From Bifidobacterium saimiriisciurei (lineage in GTDB: Bacteria > Actinomycetota > Actinomycetes > Actinomycetales > Bifidobacteriaceae): a stretch of 64,000 nt of DNA. The position numbers and the translations under genes were made by a program. Where the stretch lies: the NCBI RefSeq assembly GCF_010667655.1, contig NZ_WHZU01000007.1, positions 1 through 64,000 on the forward strand. The letters are read 5' to 3'. Positions within the stretch are counted from its first letter, which is position 1, and each line of letters starts with the position of its first letter. Positions 17,030 to 32,025 of the stretch are shown here, one piece after another. The notes beneath the pieces were generated by a model. The model ran no database searches and was not told the origin of the DNA. It saw only the letters and a list, made by a program, of their open reading frames with translations.

Positions 17030-17782
17030 ATGGACCAGGTGGCGCTCGAAAGCAATGCCGTGTTCCTGGGCATAGAGTATCTGGCGACGTTCATCTGCGG
17101 GCTGTCGGGAGGGCTGTCGGCCATTCATAAGAAATACGATCTCTTTTCCATCCTCGTCATTGCGTGGGTCACGGCCCTCGGCGGCGGCATCACCCGTGAC
17201 GTGCTGTTGGGCGCCCTGCCCCCGGTGGGCATCACCGACAGGGGATTCGTGCTGACGGCCCTGGCCTCGGGATTCATCGTGGCCATCGTCCATCCCGAGA
17301 TCGAACATCTGAAATGGTCCATGATAGTCACCGACGCCCTGGCCCTGGGTTTGTTCGCCGTCAATGGCACCGCGAAGGCCCTGGCATATCACTCCTCCGG
17401 TATGACGGCCGCGTTCCTCGGCATGTTCACCGCCCTGGCGGGCGGCACCATCCGTGACATCCTCCTCAACGAGGTGCCCTCCATCCTGCGTGACAAGCAT
17501 CTGTACGCGGTGCCGTCCTTCATCGGATGCCTGCTCACCGTCTTCGCCGCCCGTGCCACCGACCACTGGCACCTTGGACTCAACGGCGAGATGGTGCTGG
17601 ATGTCTGCATCGTCATCGTCGTCTTCGCGCTGCGTATGCTGTCGGTGGCGTTCAACATCACCTTCCCCGGGGCCGTGGAGCGTCGTCGGATGCACCTGCC
17701 CGCACAGGGACGGTATCTCAGGCGCCCGGTCATCCATCCCGAATCCACGGATACGAAGGACGGTTCCGGGCCGGCGGAGTAG
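17030..17782 (+). CDS. TRIC/UPF0126 (YicG-like) membrane channel protein
   Basis: A 250-residue membrane protein with seven or so hydrophobic segments, built from two repeats. Each repeat has the motif ALGGGITRDVLLGALPP or ALAGGTIRDILLNEVP, the glycine-rich kinked helices of prokaryotic TRIC cation channels. It probably forms a trimeric monovalent cation channel in the cytoplasmic membrane. The ATG at 17030 is preferred because GGGGGAGG lies 6 nt upstream. Upstream in-frame ATGs at 17009 and 16949 (GTG) lack such a site. It converges on rpsT. Confidence 0.85.
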   Translation: MDQVALESNAVFLGIEYLATFICGLSGGLSAIHKKYDLFSILVIAWVTALGGGITRDVLLGALPPVGITDRGFVLTALASGFIVAIVHPEIEHLKWSMIVTDALALGLFAVNGTAKALAYHSSGMTAAFLGMFTALAGGTIRDILLNEVPSILRDKHLYAVPSFIGCLLTVFAARATDHWHLGLNGEMVLDVCIVIVVFALRMLSVAFNITFPGAVERRRMHLPAQGRYLRRPVIHPESTDTKDGSGPAE

Positions 17783-17824
17783 ACGGCTCGATGTCCCTCC
17801 GCCCATTGGCCGGTTCCGGGCAAT

Positions 17825-17864
17825 AAAAAATCCCGCAGATATCATGAATACTGCGGGATTTTTT
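17825..17864. terminator. Bidirectional terminator, TRIC gene / rpsT
   Basis: A 14-bp stem (17825-17838 with 17851-17864) whose ends are six A and six T. It is effective in both directions between convergent genes. Confidence 0.92.
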
Positions 17865-17883
17865 ATCGAAACGCGGTTCGCCG

Positions 17884-18144
17884 TCAGAGGGCGTTGATGG
17901 CGTTGGCAAGACCGGACTTGCGGTTGGCGGCCTGGTTCTTGTGGATGACGCCACGGCCGGCGGCCTTGTCGAGCTTCTGGGAGGCGACCTTGTAGGCGGC
18001 CTGGGCGGCTTCCTTATCGCCGGCGGCGATGGCCTCGCGAACCTTGCGGATCACGGTCTTCAGCTCGCTCTTGTAGGCGACGTTGCGGATGTGCGCCTTC
18101 TCGTTGGTCAGGACGCGCTTCTTCTGCGACTTGATGTTTGCCAC
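17884..18144 (-). CDS. rpsT: 30S ribosomal protein S20
   Basis: An 86-residue basic helical protein that binds 16S rRNA early in assembly. [16 protein letters not shown] and [17 protein letters not shown] are S20 signatures, and the length is standard. The GTG at 18144 has TTTGGAGT about 6 nt upstream; a longer in-frame start would add 21 hydrophobic residues foreign to S20. It is monocistronic, as usual for this gene. Confidence 0.96.
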   Translation of the reverse strand: MANIKSQKKRVLTNEKAHIRNVAYKSELKTVIRKVREAIAAGDKEAAQAAYKVASQKLDKAAGRGVIHKNQAANRKSGLANAINAL

Positions 18145-18188
18145 TATGTACTCCAAACGACGTTTGCTAAACGGACATACAAACGGAT

Positions 18189-18194
18189 ATGATA
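18189..18194 (-). promoter_or_regulatory. Extended -10 of rpsT promoter
   Basis: On the minus strand TGG-TATCAT forms an extended -10, placing the start of transcription about 38 nt before the rpsT GTG. No good -35 is visible. Confidence 0.45.
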
Positions 18195-18202
18195 CCACGA
18201 AT

Positions 18203-18256
18203 TTCACGGGAACACTACCGTTCGGTGAATTTCCGGTATTCGGTGAACATTCGCCG
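18203..18256. repeat. Three 18-bp direct repeats between rpsT and the reductase gene
   Basis: Units start at 18203, 18221 and 18239, exactly 18 bp apart. The second and third share TTCGGTGAA exactly; the first is TTCACGGGAA. Each core is a TTC-n-GAA dyad. They lie upstream of both divergent promoters and may be regulator sites. Confidence 0.5.
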
Positions 18257-18289
18257 GGATGGTTCCGTCCGTCGAGGCGAAGTGCCGGC

Positions 18290-18295
18290 TAGACT
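18290..18295 (+). promoter_or_regulatory. -10 hexamer of aldo/keto reductase gene
   Basis: TAGACT lies 77 nt before the ATG at 18373, in the same form as the -10 of pnt, lepA and pyrB. No clear -35 is seen; the repeats at 18203-18256 cover that region. Confidence 0.4.
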
Positions 18296-18372
18296 TGGAA
18301 GGCGACGGATGCCGGGCATCGACGCCGCGGGGTCCGCCGCATCACCGGACACATCATTGGGAAGGGAAGGCC

Positions 18373-19254
18373 ATGACAACCACGAATGATACGGTTCCCG
18401 ACATCGAGCTCGCCGGCGGGGTGAACATCCCCCAGGTCGGCTTCGGCGTGTTCCAGATTCCCGGCAAGGACACGCAGCGGGCCGTGGAGGAAGCCCTGGA
18501 GATCGGCTACCGGCACTTCGACACGGCGGCCGCCTACTACAACGAGGAGGGCGTGGGCGCCGCGCTCAGGGCCACCGGCATGGCGGGCAAGGTGTTCGTT
18601 ACCACGAAGCTGCGCAACTGCGATCAGGGCTACGACGCGGCGAAGGTCGCCTTCGAGGAGTCCCGCCGCAAGCTCGGGGTGGACGTGCTCGACCTGTATC
18701 TGATCCACTGGCCGTTCGCGTTGATCGACCGCTATGTGGAGACCTGGAGGGCGATCCTCGAGATCAAGGAGCAGGGCGCGCTGCGCGCGGCCGGCGTATC
18801 GAACTTCCTGACGGAGCATCTGCAGCGCCTTATCGACGAGACCGGCGAGGCCCCCGTCATCGACCAGATCGAGGTGCATCCGCGCTTCTCCCAGCCCGAC
18901 GTGAGGGAATACTGCGCAAGCCACGGAATCGCGGTGGAGGCATACTCGCCGTTGGGCCACGGCGGCGACATGAACGCGCCCGAGGTACTGCGCGCGGCCG
19001 AGGCGCACGGCGTCACGCCGGCGCAGGTGGTGCTGCATTGGCACGTGCAGTCCGGACGCGTGGTCATTCCCAAGTCGTCGCATCCCGACCGCATGCGCCA
19101 GAACCTCGACATCTTCGGGTTCTCGCTCACCGACGAGGAGATGGCGGCCATCGATGCGCTGCATACGCCGCAGGGGCGCATCTCCGGCGATCCCGCCACG
19201 AACGTCAACTCCCAGTCGTGGGCCGATCAGTTCTCCCGCGGCAACGTCTCCTGA
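18373..19254 (+). CDS. Aldo/keto reductase (first of three in the window)
   Basis: A 293-residue NADPH-dependent TIM-barrel reductase. The catalytic tetrad is visible: Asp in HFDTAAAYYNEEGVG, Tyr in the same segment, Lys in VTTKLRN and His in YLIHWP. The cofactor end VVIPKSSHPDRMRQN is conserved. It resembles 2,5-diketo-gluconate reductase-type AKR5 enzymes, but the natural substrate is unknown. The ATG at 18373 has AAGGGAAGG upstream. It is divergent from rpsT. Confidence 0.9.
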   Translation: MTTTNDTVPDIELAGGVNIPQVGFGVFQIPGKDTQRAVEEALEIGYRHFDTAAAYYNEEGVGAALRATGMAGKVFVTTKLRNCDQGYDAAKVAFEESRRKLGVDVLDLYLIHWPFALIDRYVETWRAILEIKEQGALRAAGVSNFLTEHLQRLIDETGEAPVIDQIEVHPRFSQPDVREYCASHGIAVEAYSPLGHGGDMNAPEVLRAAEAHGVTPAQVVLHWHVQSGRVVIPKSSHPDRMRQNLDIFGFSLTDEEMAAIDALHTPQGRISGDPATNVNSQSWADQFSRGNVS

Positions 19255-19305
19255 CGGTCCGCGGCCCGTCGCCGGGCGCGTCTTCGCGTTGCCGAGAGCT
19301 GACGC

Positions 19306-19311
19306 TAGACT
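19306..19311 (+). promoter_or_regulatory. -10 hexamer of lepA
   Basis: TAGACT lies 67 nt before the lepA start. The best -35 is weak (TTCGCG at 19283). Confidence 0.4.
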
Positions 19312-19378
19312 AGTGGCTTTGGTATGGAACTTTGAGCCGCTGTCGTGATACAGCCGAAGGACGAACAAGGAGACGCGC

Positions 19379-21259
<1,881 letters not shown>

Positions 21260-21264
21260 GTCGT

Positions 21265-21294
21265 CCGTCCGGCCCCCGCCTGGGAGCCGGACGG
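21265..21294 (+). other. Hairpin at the lepA-hemW junction
   Basis: A perfect 9-bp stem (21265-21273 with 21286-21294) ends one base before the first hemW ATG. The loop contains the GGGAG that would be its ribosome binding site. There is no T-run. Confidence 0.5.
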
Positions 21295-21295
21295 C

Positions 21296-22531
21296 ATGCG
21301 AGGGGAGTGTTTTTCCGAAAAGATGGAGTACGAAGTCTACATCCATGTGCCGTTCTGCCTTCGGCGCTGCGGCTACTGCGATTTCAACACGTATACGGCC
21401 ACCGATCTCGGTGCCGGCGCCTCGCGGGGCAACTACGCCAACATGGTCATCCGCGAGATGAGGACCGTCCGGCGCTGGCAGCTCGATCACGGCATCGACG
21501 AACCCGCCGCGTCCACGGTCTTCTTCGGCGGCGGCACCCCCACCATCCTGCCCGCGTCCGATCTGGTACGCATGGTCGATGCGATACGCGATGCATGGGG
21601 CCTCGCCTCTGATGCGGAGATCACGACCGAGGCCAATCCCGACACCGTGGACGCCGACTACATCCGCGAGCTCGCCGACGGCGGGTTCACCAGGATCTCC
21701 TTCGGCATGCAATCCGCCGTGCCGCACGTGCTGCGCACCCTCGACCGGACCCATACCCCTGAGAACGTCGCCGCCGGGGTGCTGGCCGCCGGGCGCTGCG
21801 GGCTGCGCAGCAGCGTCGACCTCATCTACGGCGCGCCGGGCGAGAGCCTCGATGATTGGCGGACGTCGGTGCGCGCGGCCATCGACCTTGGCGTGGACCA
21901 TGTCTCGGCATACGCCCTGACCGTGGAGACGACCACGAAGATGGGGCGGCGCATCGCGGCGGGCACCCTTCCCAAGCCGGATGACGACGACGAGGCCGCC
22001 AAGTACGAGATCGCCGACGACCTGCTCTCCGCGGCGGGACTGCAATGGTACGAGATATCCAATTGGGCCCGACCCGGTCAGGAGAGCCGCCACAACCTCG
22101 GATACTGGCGCAACGTCGACTGGGCGGGAATGGGCCCCGGCGCGCACTCCCACTACGCCATGCCGGATCGGCCTGACGACGGGCGCGGACGCGGGGAGGA
22201 CGCCTACGGCATCCGTTCGTGGGACATCGCCCACCCGAGGATGTGGGGTCGGAAGGTGAGTCTGGACGAGGTCCCATGGCAGGGGGAGGAGACCATCACC
22301 TACGACGAGAACGCGGAGGAGACCATCATGCTCGGCCTGCGGCTGCGGGAGGGGCTCGGGCTCGACCGGCTGTCCGTCGAACTCGGCCGCGAGCTGACGG
22401 CGGACATGTTCCGTCCGGTCCTCGACGAGGGTCTCGCCGTCATCGAGAACGGACGGATCGTCCCCACCCGGCGTGGACGTCTGCTCAACGATTCCCTGAT
22501 CGCCGAATGCTTCGGGATCTGCGGCCTGTAA
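21296..22531 (+). CDS. hemW: Radical SAM protein HemW (coproporphyrinogen oxidase-like)
   Basis: A 411-residue radical SAM protein. The FeS cysteines C21, C25 and C28 lie in VPFCLRRCGYCDF. GGGTPTI and the HemW C-terminal domain (ENAEETIMLGLRLREGLGL) follow. The family was long annotated as HemN, but HemW is thought to be a heme chaperone; bifidobacteria generally lack heme synthesis, which fits the HemW reading. The first ATG (21296) is taken; ATG 21323 would remove nine residues and is also possible. It is probably co-transcribed with lepA. Confidence 0.9.
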   Translation: MRGECFSEKMEYEVYIHVPFCLRRCGYCDFNTYTATDLGAGASRGNYANMVIREMRTVRRWQLDHGIDEPAASTVFFGGGTPTILPASDLVRMVDAIRDAWGLASDAEITTEANPDTVDADYIRELADGGFTRISFGMQSAVPHVLRTLDRTHTPENVAAGVLAAGRCGLRSSVDLIYGAPGESLDDWRTSVRAAIDLGVDHVSAYALTVETTTKMGRRIAAGTLPKPDDDDEAAKYEIADDLLSAAGLQWYEISNWARPGQESRHNLGYWRNVDWAGMGPGAHSHYAMPDRPDDGRGRGEDAYGIRSWDIAHPRMWGRKVSLDEVPWQGEETITYDENAEETIMLGLRLREGLGLDRLSVELGRELTADMFRPVLDEGLAVIENGRIVPTRRGRLLNDSLIAECFGICGL

Positions 22532-22577
22532 TTCCATGGCGCCCGGGCGTGTCGGCGCCGAAGGACGCCATCGCATT

Positions 22578-22614
22578 CCGAATGGCGACTCGTTTCGGAG
22601 GAGTCGCCATTCGG
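22578..22614 (+). terminator. Hairpin after hemW
   Basis: A perfect 14-bp stem (22578-22591 with 22601-22614), 9-nt loop, no T-run. It is a likely transcript end for lepA-hemW. Confidence 0.55.
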
Positions 22615-22852
22615 TGTGTCCCGAGGGTGGAAAGGCTTCGGCGGAAAGCGCTTCGGTTAGGGTCGACGGCGACCGCCATCGAAAAGTGTCTCATTATATG
22701 GAACTCTAGTGAGCCTTAGAAAAGAAAAGTCTTTAAAACTTTTGGCAATTGTGATATATGCCCCTGGTTGCATCTAAGATACATTTTGGCTGTATTCTGT
22801 CAAGGCAAATAAAACGCAGGCGAAGGCCTGCCCTAGACCAGAGGTGATTTCG
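22615..22852 (+). promoter_or_regulatory. AT-rich upstream region of gltBD
   Basis: The gap between hemW and gltB is about 320 nt and contains no gene. Around 22690-22800 it is clearly richer in A/T than its surroundings. Candidate elements are TTGCAT (22768-22773) with TATTCT (22793-22798), spacer 19 nt. An AAAAGT/ACTTTT inverted repeat lies at 22725-22743. No known nitrogen-regulator site is recognised. Confidence 0.35.
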
Positions 22853-27427
<4,575 letters not shown>

Positions 27428-27429
27428 AC

Positions 27430-28962
27430 ATGGGCGATCCTAGAGGTTTTCTGAAGGTCCGTTCCCGCCGCGAGCTTGCCGAACGCCCGGTCGAGGAGCG
27501 CATCAAGGACTGGCTCGACGTGCATGCCGAGTCCGGTCTGCAGCCGTGGACGCAGGAACAGGCCGCGCGATGCATGGACTGCGGCACGCCGTTCTGCATG
27601 ACCGGCTGCCCGCTGGGCAATGTCATCCCCGAATTCAACGACCTGGTACGCCAGGGCCAGTGGGAGGACGCCTACAACAAGCTGTCGATGACCAACAACT
27701 TCCCCGAGGTCACCGGCCGCATCTGCCCGGCCCTGTGCGAGGCCGCCTGCGTGCTCGGCATCCATCAGCCGCCGACGATGATCAAGCTCGACGAACAGAC
27801 CATCATCGATCAGGCATGGAATCTCGACTACGTCAAGCCGCAGCCTCCGCAGCGACTCACCGATCAGACCGTGGCCGTCGTCGGATCCGGTCCCGCCGGC
27901 CTCGCCTGCGCCCAGCAGCTCACGCGCGCCGGCCACACCGTGGTCGTCTACGAGCGTCATGACGCCATCGGCGGACTCATGCGCTACGGCATCCCGAACT
28001 TCAAGCTCGACAAGTCGCTGCTCGACCGCCGTGTGGAGCAGATGGAGGCCGAAGGCACCGTGTTCCACACCAACGTGGAGATCGGCAAGGACATCTCGTG
28101 GGACGAGCTGCGCTCCCGCTACGATGCCGTGGTCGTCGCCATCGGTTCCACCGTTCCGCGCGACATGAAGCTGCCCGGCCGCGAGCTTGACGGCATCCAC
28201 TTCGCCATGGACTTCCTGCCCGACGCCACCCGCCGCGTCTGGGGCAAGAAGCCGATCAACGACATCACCGCCAAGGACAAGCACGTCGTGGTCATCGGCG
28301 GCGGCGACACCGGTTCCGACTGCCTCGGCACCTCCATCCGCCAGGGAGCCAAGTCCGTCACCGTGCTGCAGATCATGTCCCAGGAGCCCACGGAGCGTCC
28401 CGCCAACCAGCCTTGGCCGACCTTCGCCCGCCTGTACCAGAAGACCTCCTCCATGGAGGAGGGCGGCACCTACATCTACGACACCGATTCCGTGGAATTC
28501 GAAGGTACCACGCTGCCCGAGAACATCCATGAGATCGACGGCGTGCAGACCGAGGGCTTCGTCTCCGACGAGAAGGGACACGTCACCGGCCTGAAGATCG
28601 TGAAGGTCGCCCCCGGCGAGAACGGGCCATTCACCCGCCAGGCCGGCACCGAGCGCATCATCCCCGCGGACCTGGTGCTGATCTCCGTCGGCTTCCTCCA
28701 CCCGGAGACCGACACGCTCGTCGACCAGCTGCCCGTCGACCTCGACGGCCGCGGCAACGTGGCGCGCAACGACTCCTTCGCCACCAGTCAGGACGGCGTC
28801 TTCGCCTGCGGCGACGCCGGACGCGGCCAGTCGCTCGTCGTATGGGCCATCTCCGAGGGCCGCAGCTGCGCCGCAGCCGTGGACAAGTACCTCACCGGAA
28901 GCACCGAGCTGCCGGCTCCCATCGTCGCCTCGCAGCGCCCGATGGCGCTGCCGCGCCGCTGA
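27430..28962 (+). CDS. gltD: Glutamate synthase (NADPH) small subunit
   Basis: A 510-residue FAD protein that takes electrons from NADPH and passes them through FeS centres to GltB. The N-terminal cysteine groups [14 protein letters not shown] and [12 protein letters not shown] bind two 4Fe-4S clusters. FAD fingerprint [15 protein letters not shown] and NADPH fingerprint [13 protein letters not shown] are both present. The length is somewhat above E. coli GltD (472) but normal for actinobacteria. It is translationally coupled to gltB, with AAGGGGTG ahead of the ATG, and a terminator follows. Confidence 0.96.
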   Translation: MGDPRGFLKVRSRRELAERPVEERIKDWLDVHAESGLQPWTQEQAARCMDCGTPFCMTGCPLGNVIPEFNDLVRQGQWEDAYNKLSMTNNFPEVTGRICPALCEAACVLGIHQPPTMIKLDEQTIIDQAWNLDYVKPQPPQRLTDQTVAVVGSGPAGLACAQQLTRAGHTVVVYERHDAIGGLMRYGIPNFKLDKSLLDRRVEQMEAEGTVFHTNVEIGKDISWDELRSRYDAVVVAIGSTVPRDMKLPGRELDGIHFAMDFLPDATRRVWGKKPINDITAKDKHVVVIGGGDTGSDCLGTSIRQGAKSVTVLQIMSQEPTERPANQPWPTFARLYQKTSSMEEGGTYIYDTDSVEFEGTTLPENIHEIDGVQTEGFVSDEKGHVTGLKIVKVAPGENGPFTRQAGTERIIPADLVLISVGFLHPETDTLVDQLPVDLDGRGNVARNDSFATSQDGVFACGDAGRGQSLVVWAISEGRSCAAAVDKYLTGSTELPAPIVASQRPMALPRR

Positions 28963-28985
28963 CCGCCGGTCGGCCCGACGAACGT

Positions 28986-29024
28986 GACGGCCCGTCTCCT
29001 GCATGCGCACGGAGGCGGGCCGTC
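28986..29024 (+). terminator. Terminator of gltBD
   Basis: A 14-bp stem with one wobble (28986-28999 with 29011-29024), 11-nt loop, no long T-run. Confidence 0.6.
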
Positions 29025-29115
29025 ATCCGTGAAACACGTTTCCAGCGCCATGACCTCGGATGGATGTGAGGTAAAGTGGTGCGCAGCATAAACCCATCAC
29101 AACAGGAGTGATTCC

Positions 29116-29568
29116 ATGCCCAATCGTGCCGAACGCCGTGCCAATGCCAAACGCAACCGCAAAGGTACCGTGAAGCAGCCGGCGCGCTACCAGGCCAGGT
29201 CCCGCGAAGGACTGGTCGACGAATACTCGCTGCAGGAGAAGTCCATTCGTCTGCAGGACGGCCAGACGGGGGAGTGGAAGCCCTCGGCCAAGACCGACCT
29301 GCCCGTCCAGAGCACGTCCTCCACCGTTCGGGAGCCCGGCAAGCTGAGCCTGCCCCATACGGCCCGCGGCTGGATCCGCTTCCTTTGCTGGCTGCTGATC
29401 GTACTGTCCGCCATGGCGTTCTTCGTGGTCATGTGGATTCCCAACATGCCCACATGGTCGGTCATCGTGGTGTCGGCCGTGTTCGCCGTCGGCGTGCTCA
29501 GCCTGTTCTTCGTCTCGGGGGACCCCAAGGACAACCCCAACGTCGACGAATACGGCACCGCCGTGTGA
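29116..29568 (+). CDS. Small two-helix membrane protein, function unknown
   Basis: A 150-residue protein I cannot assign. The first ~80 residues are basic and soluble-looking (MPNRAERRANAKRNRKGT). Two hydrophobic segments follow at about 87-108 (IRFLCWLLIVLSAMAFFVVMW) and 114-135 (WSVIVVSAVFAVGVLSLFFV), then a short acidic tail. The topology fits a cytoplasmic basic domain on a helical hairpin anchor. CAGGAG lies 7 nt before the ATG. A strong terminator follows, so it is monocistronic. Composition matches its neighbours and gives no sign of transfer. Confidence 0.75.
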   Translation: MPNRAERRANAKRNRKGTVKQPARYQARSREGLVDEYSLQEKSIRLQDGQTGEWKPSAKTDLPVQSTSSTVREPGKLSLPHTARGWIRFLCWLLIVLSAMAFFVVMWIPNMPTWSVIVVSAVFAVGVLSLFFVSGDPKDNPNVDEYGTAV

Positions 29569-29597
29569 CGAAGGACCCGCACGACACGGACACCCTC

Positions 29598-29629
29598 AAG
29601 AACCGCCGATATTGGCGGTTCTTTTTTAT
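29598..29629 (+). terminator. Terminator of the small membrane protein gene
   Basis: A 10-bp stem (29598-29607 with 29614-29623), 6-nt loop, then a T-run. Canonical. Confidence 0.9.
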
Positions 29630-29670
29630 ACTTGGGAGTGTTCGCAATCAGAGCAACGAAGGAGACGCCT

Positions 29671-30909
29671 ATGAAAGTCGATATCCTCACCCGCGAATTT
29701 CCCCCGCACATCTACGGTGGCGCCGGAGTTCATGCAGAAGAGCTTTCCAAGGTCCTGGCGGAACGCATCGACGTGACCGTCCGCGCATTCGACGGCCCGC
29801 GCAAGGCCGACGAGGTACCGGCCATTCCGGGAACCGACCCCAAGGGCAGTCTCACCGTGGTCGGCTATGACACGCCGACCGAGCTTGCCGACGCGAACGC
29901 CGCATTGAAGACGTTCGGCGTCGACCTGCAGATCGCCAACGACGTGGACGCCGACCTCGTCCACGCACACACGTGGTACGCCTGCCTGGCCGGCCGCCTC
30001 GCGCAGCAGCTGCACGAGATCCCGTTGGTCATCACCGCGCACAGCCTCGAGCCTTTCCGACCGTGGAAGCGCGAGCAGCTCGGCGGTGGCTACAACCTCA
30101 GCTCCTGGGCCGAGCGCGACGCCTACGAGCACGCCGACGGCATCATCGCCGTCTCCGGCGGCATGAAGAAGGACATCCTCGCCGCCTACCCGAATGTGGA
30201 CCCAGACAAGGTGCATGTGGTATACAACGGCATCACCATGAGCGAGTTCGCCACCCCTGCGGCCGACGATTCGGGCTGGGGCGTGTTCGAACGCTACAAC
30301 ATCGACCGCAGCAAGCCCACGCTGCTGTTCGTCGGCCGCATCACGCGCCAGAAGGGTCTGCCGTACCTGCTCAAGGCGCTGCACTTCGTCGACAAGGACG
30401 TGCAGGTGGTGCTGTGCGCCGGCGCGCCTGACACTCCGGAGATCGCCGCCGAGGTCAAGACCGCCTTCGCCGAGCTCGACAAGGAGCGCGGCAACATCAT
30501 CTGGATCGAGGAGATGCTGCCGAAGAACGAGCTGAGCGCCCTGGAGCACGGCTGCGACGCATTCATCTGCCCGAGCATCTACGAGCCGCTGGGCATCGTG
30601 AACCTCGAGGCCATGGCCTGCGGCCTGCCCGTCGTGGCCAGCGCCACAGGCGGCATCCCCGAGGTCGTCGTCGACGGCGAGACCGGCTACCTCGTGCCGA
30701 TCGACCAGCTGCACGACGGCACCGGCACCCCCACCAATCCGGACAAGTTCGTGCATGACATGGCCGACGCCATCAACAAGGTCATGCGCGATCCCGAACT
30801 CGCCAAGAAGATGGGCGAGGCCGGATACGCCCGCGCCCGCGACGTGTTCAGCTGGGAGACCATCGCCGACGAGACCATCAAGGTCTACAACGCCATCCTC
30901 AACGGCTGA
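29671..30909 (+). CDS. glgA: Glycogen synthase, GT4 family (actinobacterial GlgA/GlgM type)
   Basis: A 412-residue GT-B glycosyltransferase. The N-terminal LTREFPPHIYGGAGVHAEEL is the acceptor-site loop of actinobacterial glycogen synthases. FVGRITRQKGLPYLLKAL and the EX7E motif CPSIYEPLGIVNLEAMACG mark the nucleotide-sugar domain. Mycobacterial homologues make maltose-1-phosphate from ADP-glucose, so glycogen elongation and GlgM activity are both possible. ATG 29671 has GAAGGAGA 6 nt upstream; the longer frame begins in the preceding terminator. Transcribed alone, with a terminator after it. Confidence 0.9.
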   Translation: MKVDILTREFPPHIYGGAGVHAEELSKVLAERIDVTVRAFDGPRKADEVPAIPGTDPKGSLTVVGYDTPTELADANAALKTFGVDLQIANDVDADLVHAHTWYACLAGRLAQQLHEIPLVITAHSLEPFRPWKREQLGGGYNLSSWAERDAYEHADGIIAVSGGMKKDILAAYPNVDPDKVHVVYNGITMSEFATPAADDSGWGVFERYNIDRSKPTLLFVGRITRQKGLPYLLKALHFVDKDVQVVLCAGAPDTPEIAAEVKTAFAELDKERGNIIWIEEMLPKNELSALEHGCDAFICPSIYEPLGIVNLEAMACGLPVVASATGGIPEVVVDGETGYLVPIDQLHDGTGTPTNPDKFVHDMADAINKVMRDPELAKKMGEAGYARARDVFSWETIADETIKVYNAILNG

Positions 30910-30927
30910 TCCGCCGGAGGCGTCGCA

Positions 30928-30970
30928 CATTGCCGTATCGTACGAAGTGATTCCGTGCGATACGGCAATG
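30928..30970 (+). terminator. Terminator of glgA
   Basis: A perfect 13-bp stem (30928-30940 with 30958-30970). No strong T-run follows. Confidence 0.65.
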
Positions 30971-31071
30971 TCGTTTACCGGCGGCGGTTCGCCGGCGCCA
31001 AGACGGCATCGAACCATCGCCGTCAACATCAACGTCCTGAACATCCTCTTCCGAAAGGCCCTCATCATCCC

Positions 31072-31920
31072 ATGACCGACGACATCGCATTGCAGCTCAC
31101 CGACGTGGAATTCCGCCGACAGGGCAGGGTGATCCTCACCGGCGTAGACCTGACCATCCGGCGGGGGGAGCGGTGGGTTCTGTTCGGGCCGAACGGCATC
31201 GGCAAGTCCACGCTCATCGCCATGATGGCCACGCGCCTGCACCCCAGCGACGGGACCGTCGACATCCTCGGCAACCGGTTGGGCAAGGTGAACGTGTTCT
31301 CGTACCGCCATCGCATCGGCCTGTCCTCCGCCGAACTCTCACGTGCGTTCCCGCCCGACGAGGACCCGCTCGATGCCGTGGTCACGGCACTGACCGCCAC
31401 CACCGGCCGCTGGCGTGACTCCTATACGCAGGAGGAGATGGACAGGGCGCGGGCATTGCTGCGGCGATTCGGCGTGGGGTATCTCGAGGGCAAGCAGATG
31501 TGGAAGCTCTCGGAGGGCGAACGCACCCGTGTGCTGATCTGCCGCGCCCTCATGGCGGACCCCGAGCTCGCCATCCTCGACGAACCCACCACGGGTCTTG
31601 ACCTCGGAGGCAGGGAGCTCGTCGTCAAGGCTCTCGGCGATCTGGGCCGCGAGCGCTCCGACCGTGCCGTGGTGCTCGTGACCCACAGGCTCGAGGAGAT
31701 CCCCGAGGGATTCGACCGCATCGCCGTCATGGGACGGCTCTCCGGTGATGAGAAGACGGCGCACGCCGTCAAGGTGCAGGGAGGCGACCCCGCACCGGGC
31801 ACCATCATCTACACCGGCGACCTTGAACACGGTCTGACCTCGCAGCGGGTGTCGGACATCTTCGGGCTGCCCCTCACCGTTCGCCACGACGGCGGCCGCT
31901 GGCAGGCATTCGCCGCCTGA
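31072..31920 (+). CDS. ABC transporter ATP-binding protein, no permease nearby
   Basis: A 282-residue single ABC ATPase. Walker A GPNGIGKST, signature LSEGERTRV and Walker B LAILDEPTTGLDL are intact. The ending resembles ModF/YfmF-type ATPases rather than importers with a C-terminal regulatory domain. No permease or binding protein is beside it. The ligand is therefore open, and a non-transport role is possible. ATG 31072 follows GAAAGG at about 13 nt. The gap to trmI is 105 nt. Confidence 0.85.
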   Translation: MTDDIALQLTDVEFRRQGRVILTGVDLTIRRGERWVLFGPNGIGKSTLIAMMATRLHPSDGTVDILGNRLGKVNVFSYRHRIGLSSAELSRAFPPDEDPLDAVVTALTATTGRWRDSYTQEEMDRARALLRRFGVGYLEGKQMWKLSEGERTRVLICRALMADPELAILDEPTTGLDLGGRELVVKALGDLGRERSDRAVVLVTHRLEEIPEGFDRIAVMGRLSGDEKTAHAVKVQGGDPAPGTIIYTGDLEHGLTSQRVSDIFGLPLTVRHDGGRWQAFAA

Positions 31921-32025
31921 ACCGTTTTGGCCACATGCTCGACGGCCGGTATACTGAGCCGTCGGCAATCGAATCACGACCGGTCGCAACCGCGCCGGCG
32001 AAGGGCAAGACCACGAGGAGCGTTC

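Noticed and set aside
21296-22531. Oxygen-independent coproporphyrinogen oxidase HemN
   Set aside because: Size, linkage to lepA and the C-terminal domain fit HemW; no heme synthesis gene is in the window.
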